Shown here: positions 55,595 to 64,000 of the stretch, piece after piece | How the letters are laid out: every line of letters begins with the position of its first letter | Numbering within the stretch: position 1 is the first letter of the stretch | Notes under the pieces: generated by a model | Told to the model about the DNA's origin: nothing | The model's input: only the letters and a program-made list of their open reading frames with translations | Database searches by the model: none | Made by a program: the position numbers and the translations under genes | Assembly (NCBI GenBank): GCA_016926235.1 | Contig: JAFGOZ010000544.1 | Coordinates: 10,553 to 74,552 of the forward strand | DNA length: 64,000 nt | Source of the DNA: Bacteroidales bacterium | Lineage (GTDB): Bacteria > Bacteroidota > Bacteroidia > Bacteroidales > UBA10428 | Reading direction: 5' to 3'

Positions 55595-55849
55595 ATGTTT
55601 ACTGTTTACGTTTTATTTTCGGAAAAATTCAATAAAATCTACATTGGATATACATCTGATTTGGAAAAACGTTTTATTTCCCATAATGAATTAGGTAATA
55701 AAGGTTGGACAATACATTTCAGACCTTGGAAAATCTTATATACTGAAAACTTCAACTTAAAAACTGAGGCAATGATAAGGGAAAAGGAACTTAAAAGTGG
55801 AAAAGGAAGAGAATTTATTTGGAATTTAATTAATAACTCACCCAAATAA
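55595..55849 (+). CDS. GIY-YIG single-domain nuclease
   Basis: This 84-residue nuclease has YVLFSEKFNKIYIGYTSDL (the GIY...YIG region), KRFISHNELGNKGWT and EAMIREKELKSGKGREFIW, with Arg, Glu and the later Lys of the family. The open frame reaches back to 55475, inside the tRNA; the start at 55595 gives the usual N-terminus. It begins 54 bases past the tRNA. It is flanked by tRNA-like direct repeats, suggesting a unit associated with the tRNA. Its target is unknown. Confidence 0.85.
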   Translation: MFTVYVLFSEKFNKIYIGYTSDLEKRFISHNELGNKGWTIHFRPWKILYTENFNLKTEAMIREKELKSGKGREFIWNLINNSPK

Positions 55850-55856
55850 TACGAAA

Positions 55857-55908
55857 GTTGGGATCATATCCGCCGCGGCGGACACAGGTTCGATTCTTAC
55901 CCCCGCAA
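55857..55908. repeat. tRNA-like direct repeat, right copy
   Basis: GTTGGGATCATATCCGCC, GGCGGACACAGGTTCGATTC, then ACCCCCGCAAC. Its first 39 bases match the left copy at 55393 with few changes, and the last part resembles the 3' acceptor end of the tRNA. It sits 7 bases past the nuclease stop. Confidence 0.7.
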
Positions 55909-56022
55909 CTAAAATCAGAATGAGAGCGAGGTACAAGCGATCACTCCATACTGTTTTTTTATCTGCCAAAATAAATATGAAGGCAGACTCTTTACTCTCT
56001 CACTTTTGCTAATAATTCCACC

Positions 56023-58356
56023 TTACTCATAGATCAGCACCTCAACCCTCCTGTTTTCCCAACCTTTCCATTCTTCTGTATCATCTTCCCAAATCAGGTT
56101 ATCCTTACCACAACCTTTAACTTTTAATCTGTCTTTGTCTACTCCTTTATTAATTAAAAAATCCCGTACCGATTTTGCCCTTCGCAGGCTCAAATCATAA
56201 CAATATTGTTTGCTTCCTTTTGAATCAGTATGCCCGATTATAAGTGCTTCAGCAGTTGGATTTTTTGCCAGGTAGTCCACATAATTCGTAATAGCCGGAT
56301 AATATCTCATCTTCAACGTATCTTTATCAAAATCAAATGTAGCAACAGTTTGAGTATTTACAATAATTTTTTTATCCGGAGGTATGATGCTGGTATATGT
56401 ACTGTCGTTAGGAGTCCTGTCTTCATCCAGTGACCAGTCATCACCAATAACATAATCGGTCTCAACATATAAAAGATCACCAATCTGATTCTTATAAGTA
56501 AGTCTTATATGATGGTTTCCATCTCCTGGTTGCGGCTTATAGGATATCTCATAGTAATGACGAAATATCCGGGGTAGCTCTTCAAATACGGCTAACAAAT
56601 CCTCCTTGCGAAGTATATTATAATGCTTACCTCCCGAAAGCAATGCCATTCTTGACAATAACTCCTGATTTACATTACTTCCATAAGATATAATAAATAG
56701 ACGAATTCCCCGGGCACGTAGTTTATTTGCTACCTGGCTGGCACTAATTGAAAGTTTCCCAAAATATTGAAAGGATGAATTTTCAAATCCATCGGTAAAG
56801 AGTATCAATACCTTTTCATTCTTGGCATTGTTCAGATTTATAATTCCCTGATCGGCTCCCGCATAGAGTGCCGTTAATCCCCCAAAACTATCCAACCCGT
56901 TAAACTGAGCTCTCTCAATGGCTTTTGTAAAATCAAATTCCAGGGGAGTCATGGTAACTACATTATTGTCAAATTTTACCACGCTTATCCTGTCTTTCGG
57001 AAATTTATTCTTCATAAAAACCTTTGATCCTTTTTGAAGCATTTCAATCTCGCCACACATAGAGCCACTGTGGTCTAAAACCATGGATATATCATAAAAT
57101 TCAGATGTGTCATGTCGTACTTCTTTCACCTTAAAATCTTTTGCATAGGATTTCCCCATGGTTTGTTCTACCAGTGTTCCAAAAAAGTTTTTGGTATATT
57201 GAGGTGTGCTATATGGAGGTGCAGCATTACTAATATAATTCCCTGATGTATCCACCATGACTACATGAAGTTTAATCTCTTTGGGATAATCAGATTGTTC
57301 AACTGCTATTATGTCAACGTCTATTCTTTGGCCGGGTTTATGCGAATATGAAGGATCAACACTGGTAACAAAAGCCCTTTGATCTAATTTATGCACATTA
57401 ACACTCTTCATCACCGGAATTTTCCCATCATAAATGGTTAGAGTATATTGTGCAGATCCCTGAAGTGTAATTATTTTACTTCCACTTGAAGGTACTGTAT
57501 CATTATTCAATAAAGCAAATGAAGCTCCTACGGTGGACCATTTTATCGTGAATGAGTCACCTGCTTTAACACAATTAGGTGCACTTAATGAACTGATATA
57601 AGGCGACTTAACCATTATCTGATGTTGAAATGTATCTATGTCCCCATTATCTCGTATTGCATATATCTGATATTTTATGGTTTTATCAGGCATGACCTCT
57701 AAAGTATCCTTTGAGAGAAAGCTTCTTTCAAAGCCTTCAACCTGTACCTCCCTATTATTTTTAAATTTCCAGGAAATCTCGGCTTTTTGTCCTCTATAAA
57801 TAAATCCCGGACACAGTATATCTTCGACAAAACCAACTTTAACCAGTTTTTGCACCACAACCGAATCGTGTTTGCCATATCCAAGCAACGTAATTATTGA
57901 TGTGGTATCCAGGTTCATTTGATAATCTCCTGAAGGAAAAAGGCTATCAGCAAAATGAAGGATCTTAACATGATTTACATTTTCAAACCTGTATTTTAAA
58001 GTAACCGTCTCCTCATCATTTACTGAATCAGGTATAGAAATGTAAACCGCTTTCGGTTTCTTTACCTCAACAGTTATTCGCTTTTTCTTTACCTCATCTT
58101 TCCTATACACATAAAATGTATATGTCGTAGTTGTGTCCGGAATTAAAGTAAGGCTTCCTGTTCCATCCAAATGACTGTAATTATTCTCAAATACAATACT
58201 GTCTGCTCTTTCAATATTCCAGGTTATATTCAGAGTATCCCCATACTCTATTTCCCTGAGGCTTCTGATTTTTGTAACAGGTTCGCTGGTTTTGCAGGTA
58301 TAGAGAATAAATGCCCACACGAAATGTAGATACACGTTTCTGTACTTTTTTGTCAT
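56023..58356 (-). CDS. Lipoprotein with Ig-like repeats, VWA domain and OmpA-like C-terminal domain
   Basis: This 777-residue lipoprotein has the signal MTKKYRNVYLHFVWAFILYTC. Several beta repeats of the form NITWNIERADSIVFEN and EISWKFKNNREVQVEGF cover about residues 35-340. A von Willebrand A domain with MIDAS motif DHSGSM (about 425-600, with FTDGFENSSFQYFGK) follows. The C-terminal OmpA-type peptidoglycan-binding domain contains FDFDKDTLKMRYYP, IIGHTDSKGSKQYCYDL and RRAKSVRDFL. The protein probably links an adhesive or scaffold domain to the wall. I chose the ATG at 58356 to give a proper lipoprotein signal. Function unknown. Confidence 0.85.
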   Translation of the reverse strand: MTKKYRNVYLHFVWAFILYTCKTSEPVTKIRSLREIEYGDTLNITWNIERADSIVFENNYSHLDGTGSLTLIPDTTTTYTFYVYRKDEVKKKRITVEVKKPKAVYISIPDSVNDEETVTLKYRFENVNHVKILHFADSLFPSGDYQMNLDTTSIITLLGYGKHDSVVVQKLVKVGFVEDILCPGFIYRGQKAEISWKFKNNREVQVEGFERSFLSKDTLEVMPDKTIKYQIYAIRDNGDIDTFQHQIMVKSPYISSLSAPNCVKAGDSFTIKWSTVGASFALLNNDTVPSSGSKIITLQGSAQYTLTIYDGKIPVMKSVNVHKLDQRAFVTSVDPSYSHKPGQRIDVDIIAVEQSDYPKEIKLHVVMVDTSGNYISNAAPPYSTPQYTKNFFGTLVEQTMGKSYAKDFKVKEVRHDTSEFYDISMVLDHSGSMCGEIEMLQKGSKVFMKNKFPKDRISVVKFDNNVVTMTPLEFDFTKAIERAQFNGLDSFGGLTALYAGADQGIINLNNAKNEKVLILFTDGFENSSFQYFGKLSISASQVANKLRARGIRLFIISYGSNVNQELLSRMALLSGGKHYNILRKEDLLAVFEELPRIFRHYYEISYKPQPGDGNHHIRLTYKNQIGDLLYVETDYVIGDDWSLDEDRTPNDSTYTSIIPPDKKIIVNTQTVATFDFDKDTLKMRYYPAITNYVDYLAKNPTAEALIIGHTDSKGSKQYCYDLSLRRAKSVRDFLINKGVDKDRLKVKGCGKDNLIWEDDTEEWKGWENRRVEVLIYE

Positions 58357-58451
58357 GGTTATTAATAACCAGGGTATAAATAAGTAACCCAAATCAAAGA
58401 ATTTTATTGCATCATGTTGATTATTAATATGTTTAAATTGAAAAATTCTTC

Positions 58452-58718
58452 CTAACTAAAAAGAGTCAATTGAGGATCATCAAAAAGAGTTGGATGATCT
58501 TCATCAAATTTTTTTAGCACCGCTGTGATAATTGCTTCGCGCATGAACTTTGATTTATTTGAAACCCTGTATTTCTTGCAATAGGTTTGAAGCGCATTTA
58601 ATTCGTGATTATTGAGCATTAACGATTGACGGTTAATTCTTTTTAAATTCTCGTCTTTTATACCCTTTTTTTTCATTCGATATTGCTTGTCCTCCTTAGA
58701 TGTATCAAAAATAGGCAT
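58452..58718 (-). CDS. Small basic protein, ribbon-helix-helix-like
   Basis: This 88-residue protein from the ATG at 58718 (frame open to 58763). The C-terminal half, QSLMLNNHELNALQTYCKK, then VSNKSKFMREAIITAVLKK, has a beta-helix-helix pattern as in ribbon-helix-helix DNA-binding or relaxosome proteins, with a basic N-terminal part. I cannot name its target. It stands alone, 60 bases from the VWA gene. Confidence 0.55.
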   Translation of the reverse strand: MPIFDTSKEDKQYRMKKKGIKDENLKRINRQSLMLNNHELNALQTYCKKYRVSNKSKFMREAIITAVLKKFDEDHPTLFDDPQLTLFS

Positions 58719-58841
58719 TTGATTTCTTTTCACAGGATAATAGGACCGATAAAGAATCAACAAATTACTAACAACTAAGTAATTATCTATACTAATCTTG
58801 CAGAAAATATGCTTAACTTACATAAAAACAAAATATTAACA

Positions 58842-60293
58842 TTATCCTGCCTCCTCTCTTTGTTTAATGATCTGCAGATAATCACGGACTTTTAATATAC
58901 GCAAAAGTATTCCCACTCCTAAACCAAAAAATATTAAACCGAAAAATCCAAAAACCCAATTTGATATATAAATTTTCATTATGTAACCACAAGCAAGCAG
59001 GATAATAACAAATGAACCAATAGCTGAAAGTAAGCGTATATTTATTCGAATACGTAAAATTTTTACAGCCATTAATATTTGGGCAAGGCCAGTTAGTATC
59101 TGTACCGTTAAACAAACCATTCCGGATCCTGTTGCTTTAAATTTCGGTATTAATATAAAATCAAGGGTAATATTAATAATTACAGCAGCGGCAGCCATAA
59201 TATTTAATTGCCTTAAATTTCCGTTAGCAGTTAATAATGTGCCAAAAATATAGGTAGCAGATATTCCGATAAACCCTAAAATTATATACTGAAAAACACT
59301 GGAAGCTTCTGCAGTATGTTCATGATAAAGGAGTTGTATTATATTTTTACTATAAAATGATGCGGAAACGGCAACAATTATGGAAGGAATTATTAGTATC
59401 ATAGAAGACAGTTGAACCATCGATTCAATATTTTCTTTCTTCTTTAGCATATTAGAAAAAATGGGTAGCAAGAGCCCGGCAAATAAAAATGCAAATTGCC
59501 CAAATGCATCAACTATTCTAAAAGCCTGGGCATAAATCCCTGCCTGCATTCTCCCATCCGGGAGGAGCCTTTCAAGCATTACAGAATCAATTCGGTAATA
59601 TATTGCCATGAGAAGAACCAATAAGGCATATGGAAAGCTTTTTTTTAGAATATTATAGAAATACGACAACCGAATTACCGGTTTAAAATGATCAACTTTT
59701 GTTAAGACAATGATAAATGATATAATTGCCGTTAACGCGTAAGTAAAAGTCTGTGCATAAACAAACCATTCTATTCGAAACGGACTTTTGAATACATTTC
59801 CCCATAAAAGTATTGAACATACTATTATCATTAACGTACGATCAAGAACAGAAAGTATACTATCTGTGCGCAATAACAGTAAACCACTAATGTTTGAACG
59901 GAGATAAAGAATAAGTTGGGCTAAAAACTGACTTATAATAAGGAAATACAACAAATGCATTTGCACACGGTTATACCCAATAATAAATGCAGATGCCAGA
60001 CAAACAATCGCATAGATTACTCCCAGCACAAATTTTAATCCTATTATTTGCGAGAACGAACTGGTAAGCAGATGTTTATTCTGGGCAATATTTCTATTAT
60101 TATAATTAGCAATACCAGCATCCAGAATAATATTAAGTAAAATAGAAAAGCTAAATAGCGAAAAGTAAAATCCATAATCAGTTGATCCAACAGTATTTTG
60201 GACGGTCCTGTCAATACCAAATATCCAAAAAGGCTTAACCAGCAGGTTAAGAAAAAGAAGGAGTACAAGATTGGTAATGAATTTACGCTTCAT
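58842..60293 (-). CDS. Wzx/MOP-type oligosaccharide flippase
   Basis: This 483-residue membrane protein with about 14 segments belongs to the MATE/MOP polysaccharide-export group. It has FGIDRTVQNTVGSTDYGFYF near the N-terminus and late RLLPDGRMQAGIYAQAFRIV. It is not next to other glycan genes: a ribbon-helix-helix-like gene lies on one side and an enolase-superfamily gene on the other, all on the minus strand. It is not closely similar to the flippase at 755-2122. It could serve another glycan pathway. Confidence 0.82.
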   Translation of the reverse strand: MKRKFITNLVLLLFLNLLVKPFWIFGIDRTVQNTVGSTDYGFYFSLFSFSILLNIILDAGIANYNNRNIAQNKHLLTSSFSQIIGLKFVLGVIYAIVCLASAFIIGYNRVQMHLLYFLIISQFLAQLILYLRSNISGLLLLRTDSILSVLDRTLMIIVCSILLWGNVFKSPFRIEWFVYAQTFTYALTAIISFIIVLTKVDHFKPVIRLSYFYNILKKSFPYALLVLLMAIYYRIDSVMLERLLPDGRMQAGIYAQAFRIVDAFGQFAFLFAGLLLPIFSNMLKKKENIESMVQLSSMILIIPSIIVAVSASFYSKNIIQLLYHEHTAEASSVFQYIILGFIGISATYIFGTLLTANGNLRQLNIMAAAAVIINITLDFILIPKFKATGSGMVCLTVQILTGLAQILMAVKILRIRINIRLLSAIGSFVIILLACGYIMKIYISNWVFGFFGLIFFGLGVGILLRILKVRDYLQIIKQREEAG

Positions 60294-60391
60294 TCAGTCT
60301 TAACGAATATGTCCAGATTTTAATTGCGCTACAAAGCTAACAATTGATTTTGGTTTTAGAAGAAAATACTTAAAAAATGATAAACCGTATC

Positions 60392-61669
60392 TTATGATTG
60401 GAGTATTATTTCACCTTTTTCCCAGGTATCAGGATTATATGTTATACCTAATCCGGGCCCGGTTGGTAATGCTACTTTCCCTTGCTTTGCCAATAGCAAA
60501 GGTTCATACTCAACTTTGATTTCAGGTTTTTTTGCATTAAATTCATGATACTGCCCGGCATTGGGAACTACAGACATAACTTGCAACATATGATTAAGTG
60601 CAGGATTGTTCCTTGGACAATGGGGGACAATCTGAATTCCACAATCTGCAGCCATTTTTGCAATATTCATCGTTCTCAGTATTCCACCACAATACATGAT
60701 ATCCGGTTGAATAATATCTACAGCCCTATTCTCAAGCATCCATTTAATTTTTGGCAAACTGCTATCTTGTTCCCCCCCAGCAACATCGATATTTAAAGCA
60801 TCGGAAATTTTCTTTGTACTTTCAAAATCTTCCCATTCGCAAGGTTCTTCATAAAAACCAACATTGTACTCCTTCAGCCATTTCCCAATTTCTATTGCCT
60901 TCTTAACATCATAAGAACCATTTGCATCTGCATAAATAGTATAATCATCACCAAGGTTTCTTCTAAAAAGCGGCACCAGATTATCTGTTCGTCCTTGAAA
61001 AGCATCTGAATTATTACTCATTCTACCACCAATCTTTAATTTCAGTGCTGAACACCCAGTTTCTGAAATTCGTTTTGATAACCACTCATATTCTTCTTCA
61101 GGAGTTGTGTCTCGTCTCGAACTTGACAGATATACATCAATCGCATTTTTTCTTATGTTGCCTAAAAGCTGGTTAACTGGTTTACTAGTTATTTTCCCCA
61201 AAATATCCAAAATACCAACCTCCACATGAGCAAAACAATTCCATAAAATGAGACTGGCATACTTATAATTTTTATCATGCCGATAAAAAGCATCAACTAA
61301 TTTATAAATATTTCTAGCATCTTTCCCAATAAAAAACGGAAACACAAGATTTTTAAACAAAGAAAGGGTATCCGGTAACCGATTATTTGAGTAAGCATAT
61401 CCTGATATTCCTCCGGCAATAGTCTCAATTATAAACTCTCCTCCAATATTCCAAATTTTAATATCGGTAATGATTTGGGATGAAGGAATCAATGTTTCTA
61501 TATTTGATAAAGGATTAAAATCTGAATCCTGATAGGGAATTGGAGTTCTCAAGTCTCCTGAATCAGGCATTGTTTCATTCTTGCAAGCATTTAAAAGAGA
61601 TGGAGCTACAAGACCAGTTACACTTGCACGTGCGCTTTTTATAAGAAAATCTCTTCTTGAGGTTTTCAT
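60392..61669 (-). CDS. Tat-exported enolase-superfamily enzyme (mandelate racemase/muconate lactonizing type)
   Basis: This 425-residue protein has a twin-arginine signal SRRDFLIKSARASVTGLV with a possible lipobox at Cys29. The enolase fold follows. Lys210 and Lys212 form the KxK motif in ALKLKIGG. Metal ligands are probably Asp248 (YADANG), Glu274 (YEEP) and Glu300 (GGEQD). Asp323 and His350 form the usual acid-base pair. This suits an epimerase or sugar-acid dehydratase acting in the periplasm. Its substrate cannot be told from sequence. The neighbours (a flippase and GIN-domain genes) do not fix a pathway. Confidence 0.85.
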   Translation of the reverse strand: MKTSRRDFLIKSARASVTGLVAPSLLNACKNETMPDSGDLRTPIPYQDSDFNPLSNIETLIPSSQIITDIKIWNIGGEFIIETIAGGISGYAYSNNRLPDTLSLFKNLVFPFFIGKDARNIYKLVDAFYRHDKNYKYASLILWNCFAHVEVGILDILGKITSKPVNQLLGNIRKNAIDVYLSSSRRDTTPEEEYEWLSKRISETGCSALKLKIGGRMSNNSDAFQGRTDNLVPLFRRNLGDDYTIYADANGSYDVKKAIEIGKWLKEYNVGFYEEPCEWEDFESTKKISDALNIDVAGGEQDSSLPKIKWMLENRAVDIIQPDIMYCGGILRTMNIAKMAADCGIQIVPHCPRNNPALNHMLQVMSVVPNAGQYHEFNAKKPEIKVEYEPLLLAKQGKVALPTGPGLGITYNPDTWEKGEIILQS

Positions 61670-61690
61670 CTATAAATTTTTGTTTTGAAT

Positions 61691-62515
61691 TTATTTTGCA
61701 ATCACCTCACAATCTTCACAAGTATTGATCTCTTTGGTATGAGGATTCCCGGAGTAAACAACATCGCTCCCATCTTCAGCTACAACTTTTAAAAATTTAG
61801 TAGCATGAACTTCAGCATCCGAACCTAAATTGAGCTTTATTTTACAATTTTCTGCAATCAGTGATTCAGCAAAAACATTGCTTCCGTCAATAGCAAAAAA
61901 CTCGGTTGATTCACATTCTCCTCTCATAGTAATTTCTGAGTTTTCATTTACATTGCATGTTATGTTACCCGCTACTAATTGCGTATTCAACTTACTTTCT
62001 CCGTTTATATCGAAGTCGGCATTCTTCATTGTACCATATATTTGAGCCTTCGAACCCCTATTTAATTTGCAATTTATGTTTTCCACATCCAGTTCAAACT
62101 CACCTCTGCTTCCATCATCCAGAGATATTGTTAATTCTGGTAAAATAAGTACCGTGTCACACCATATTTCGGAATTTTCAATGGCAATTATTGACTTTAA
62201 ACTTACAAAAGTAACATATACATCCATTGTTTTGAAGAAGCGTACATACATGGAAGGATATATTTTCAATATGCCATCTTCTATAACCGTGGTAATAATT
62301 GTATCTAAATTTTCATCGGTCCTGACATTTAGCCTGGCTGTATCTCCTGGTACTAAATAGATGGAAATACCCCCTTCAACAATTATACTTGAAAAAGTTT
62401 CTATCTCACGGGTTTTTTCTTTTACTATTTCATTTCCGGCTATGCTTTGAGCATTGATATTATGTGAAATAAAAGCTAAATAGAATAGCAGTGTATATAT
62501 TAACCTTTTCTTCAT
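61691..62515 (-). CDS. GIN-domain (DUF2807) secreted protein
   Basis: This 274-residue protein has a signal peptide (MKKRLIYTLLFYLAFISHNI, cut near NAQS). A GIN or DUF2807 beta-helix domain follows, with IEIFSSIIVEGGIS-like openings (REIETFSSIIVEGGISIYLV) and repeated short strands (SRGEFELDVENINCKLNRG, GTMKNADFDINGESKLN). It ends with CEDCEVIAK. The role of the domain is unknown; it is common in Bacteroidota cell-surface or secreted proteins. A related gene lies 315 bases upstream. Confidence 0.82.
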   Translation of the reverse strand: MKKRLIYTLLFYLAFISHNINAQSIAGNEIVKEKTREIETFSSIIVEGGISIYLVPGDTARLNVRTDENLDTIITTVIEDGILKIYPSMYVRFFKTMDVYVTFVSLKSIIAIENSEIWCDTVLILPELTISLDDGSRGEFELDVENINCKLNRGSKAQIYGTMKNADFDINGESKLNTQLVAGNITCNVNENSEITMRGECESTEFFAIDGSNVFAESLIAENCKIKLNLGSDAEVHATKFLKVVAEDGSDVVYSGNPHTKEINTCEDCEVIAK

Positions 62516-62830
62516 AATAAAGGGGTTTTTATTATCAAAGGACTAAGATAATGGTTATCCCTTGTTTTTGAAAGAAAAATGGGGAAATTGTAGGATCATT
62601 TATTAAAGTCAGCATAAACTCTAACGCCATAGCTCATCGAAAGGCTGATAGAAGCCCGGAAGATAGAAGACAGGAGGCCGAAGTAATATTTTAACCACAA
62701 AGAACACGAAAGTGTTGCACAGGACACAGAGCAATACTACTGATACTGCTCCGGACACTGCTACTTATACTTATCTAGATCATGCAATTCACCTCCCCCT
62801 CTTCCGACTTCGGTCTTCTGACTTCGGTCA
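62516..62830. repeat. Gene-free spacer with TTCGG-word repeats (family D)
   Basis: No gene is seen. At about 62640-62690 there are AGAAGACAGGAGGCCGAAG words, and at 62800-62830 CTTCCGACTTCGGTCTTCTG repeats that run to the stop codon of the upstream GIN gene (62831-62833). They are similar in form to families A to C but made of other words. Confidence 0.5.
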
Positions 62831-63652
62831 TTATTGTGCCTTCACCTCACAATTTTCACAACTGGAAATTTGTTTGTCCTCCGGATTACCTTTATATTTT
62901 ACTTCACTACCTTCTTTTGCTGAAACTATGAGGCTTTTAGTAACCTGAACCTCTGCTTCTGAACTTTCAACAGCTGAAACAGTTACATTTTCAGATAATA
63001 AGTCGAATGCCTTTAATTCACTTCCTTCAACAATACTATAGGCAGCATTTTTATAAATGCCTTTTAAACTTGCTTCAGATCCTTCAACAATGCTTAATGC
63101 AATATCTGAACCATTTATATTAGCATCTATTTCACTTCCTTCAACCAGGGATAATGAAAAAGATTTCGCTTCACCGTTAAGTTTCATATCGCAACCCTCC
63201 TTAAGGGAGCAGGCAAGGTTTTTCACATTTACATCCATCTTTGCATCACATCCTTCCTTAAGAGAAAGAGCTAAATTATCTGTGGTTAATGTATTGGTTG
63301 TTTCCAGATCAACACCTTCTTTTGCCGAAAGAGCATTGATTTCTTTAAACTCTACTTTTACAATTAATTTTGTTGCATTCTTAATATCCTTGGGATATAT
63401 TTTGAGATTTCCGTTTTCAACTTCGGTAATTACCTTATCCTGAAGGTTTTCATCTGTAATCACAATTACTTTATTTTCTGTACTTTGGGTAAGTACAAGA
63501 TTAATACCTTCTTCTGCTGATAAAGCAGAAAATTTTTCAACCGTCCTAACATCTTCAACCACTTTGCCATTACCGTTAGTATTTTGTCCGAGTGTATTTG
63601 TAATGAACAATGGGAAAGGCATAGTCAATAGCAGAATAATAAGTTTTTTCAT
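62831..63652 (-). CDS. GIN-domain (DUF2807) secreted protein with Glu-Gly repeats
   Basis: This 273-residue protein from the ATG at 63652 (MKKLIILLLTMPFPLFITNT) has a signal peptide followed by a GIN/DUF2807 domain (RTVEKFSALSAEEGINLVLT). The body has regular repeats of about 18 to 20 residues containing KEGCD, KEGCDMKL, VEGSEID or VEGSEASL, as expected for a beta-solenoid. It ends with CENCEVKAQ, similar to its paralogue. The frame is open to 63712, but the signal starts at 63652. It may be co-transcribed with the paralogue downstream. Confidence 0.85.
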   Translation of the reverse strand: MKKLIILLLTMPFPLFITNTLGQNTNGNGKVVEDVRTVEKFSALSAEEGINLVLTQSTENKVIVITDENLQDKVITEVENGNLKIYPKDIKNATKLIVKVEFKEINALSAKEGVDLETTNTLTTDNLALSLKEGCDAKMDVNVKNLACSLKEGCDMKLNGEAKSFSLSLVEGSEIDANINGSDIALSIVEGSEASLKGIYKNAAYSIVEGSELKAFDLLSENVTVSAVESSEAEVQVTKSLIVSAKEGSEVKYKGNPEDKQISSCENCEVKAQ

Positions 63653-64000
63653 AGCAATATATTTTTGGTTAATACTAAAAGTAAATACGAATGAATTCGT
63701 AAAGCGCTGCAAGTAATTAAAATTATTTTATTCCCATTTTTATAAACAAATTGTATTAGAATAGAACCCGGCTTTAACCGGGTGGAAAGATAGTACAAAA
63801 GATGCGTTTTTATTGCGCTTTAGCTTACTTCTCTGTTTATACATATCTTTCGTCCCTGGTAATCTAAAATTTCTTCAAGGATAAATAAACAATTAACGGG
63901 CATTGAATTATAAAAGTATCAGGTTAAATTATTACTTTTACAGCTATTATAATTATTTTTTATATCTATTATAATTAAATATTATAGGTATCATAATATT
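63653..64000. other. Gene-free right end of the window
   Basis: No coding frame is recognised. There is a small inverted repeat ACCCGG-CTTTAA-CCGGGT at about 63766-63783. The stretch is AT-rich near 63950-64000. It presumably includes the promoter of the GIN gene, but I find no convincing element. Confidence 0.45.

Overview
The window is AT-rich and comes from a member of the Bacteroidota, most likely a Bacteroidales/Marinilabiliales-type bacterium. Supporting signs are SprA (type IX secretion), GldA, a TonB receptor with a carboxypeptidase-like N-terminal domain, UpxY/NusG-type antitermination, GSCFA and GIN-domain proteins, and promoters of the TAnnTTTG type. I ran no database search; all names come from motifs read in the translations.

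Region 1 (1-28.3 kb, all genuine genes on the minus strand) is a surface-polysaccharide locus transcribed right to left. It starts with a pathway for UDP-2,3-diacetamido-2,3-dideoxyglucuronate (WbpA-type dehydrogenase, WlbC-type aminotransferase, WlbB-type acetyltransferase, WlbA-type oxidoreductase) with an adenylyl-sulfate kinase inserted in it. GDP-fucose genes (gmd, fcl), a NusG-like antiterminator, the export lipoprotein Wza and the tyrosine autokinase Wzc follow. The locus then continues with a CDP-3,6-dideoxyhexose set (rfbF, rfbG, two reductases, rfbH, an E3-like flavoreductase), a Wzx flippase and a Wzy/WaaL-like protein cut by the left edge. No glycosyltransferase is visible; these probably lie beyond base 1.

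The locus is interrupted by accessory DNA at 7.9-10.1 kb, 12.5-18.0 kb and 18.8-22.2 kb. These stretches hold two DUF4143-type ATPases, an MNT/HEPN pair with a premature stop, a frameshifted and truncated AbiE-like toxin-antitoxin remnant, an AlbA_2/winged-helix regulator split by an in-frame amber codon, and two four-helix-bundle (S23-type) genes. Between them are several families of degenerate palindromic word repeats that usually sit at gene 3' ends. One family has an in-frame copy inside fcl. The block between wza and wzc looks like an array of repeat-delimited gene cassettes and is the best candidate here for something undescribed.

Region 2 (28.3-55.2 kb) is mostly core: metK, gldA, a TPR protein, asnS, an Ig-like lipoprotein, the 7.3-kb sprA, ruvA, yjbQ, a GSCFA protein, a TonB receptor, two lipoproteins, a lytic transglycosylase, tatA, rseP, dxr, an M23 peptidase and a superoxide-reductase-like protein.

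Region 3 (55.2-64 kb) has an initiator tRNA next to a GIY-YIG nuclease with flanking tRNA-like direct repeats. It continues with a VWA/OmpA lipoprotein, a small ribbon-helix-helix-like protein, another flippase, a Tat-exported enolase-superfamily enzyme and two GIN-domain proteins.
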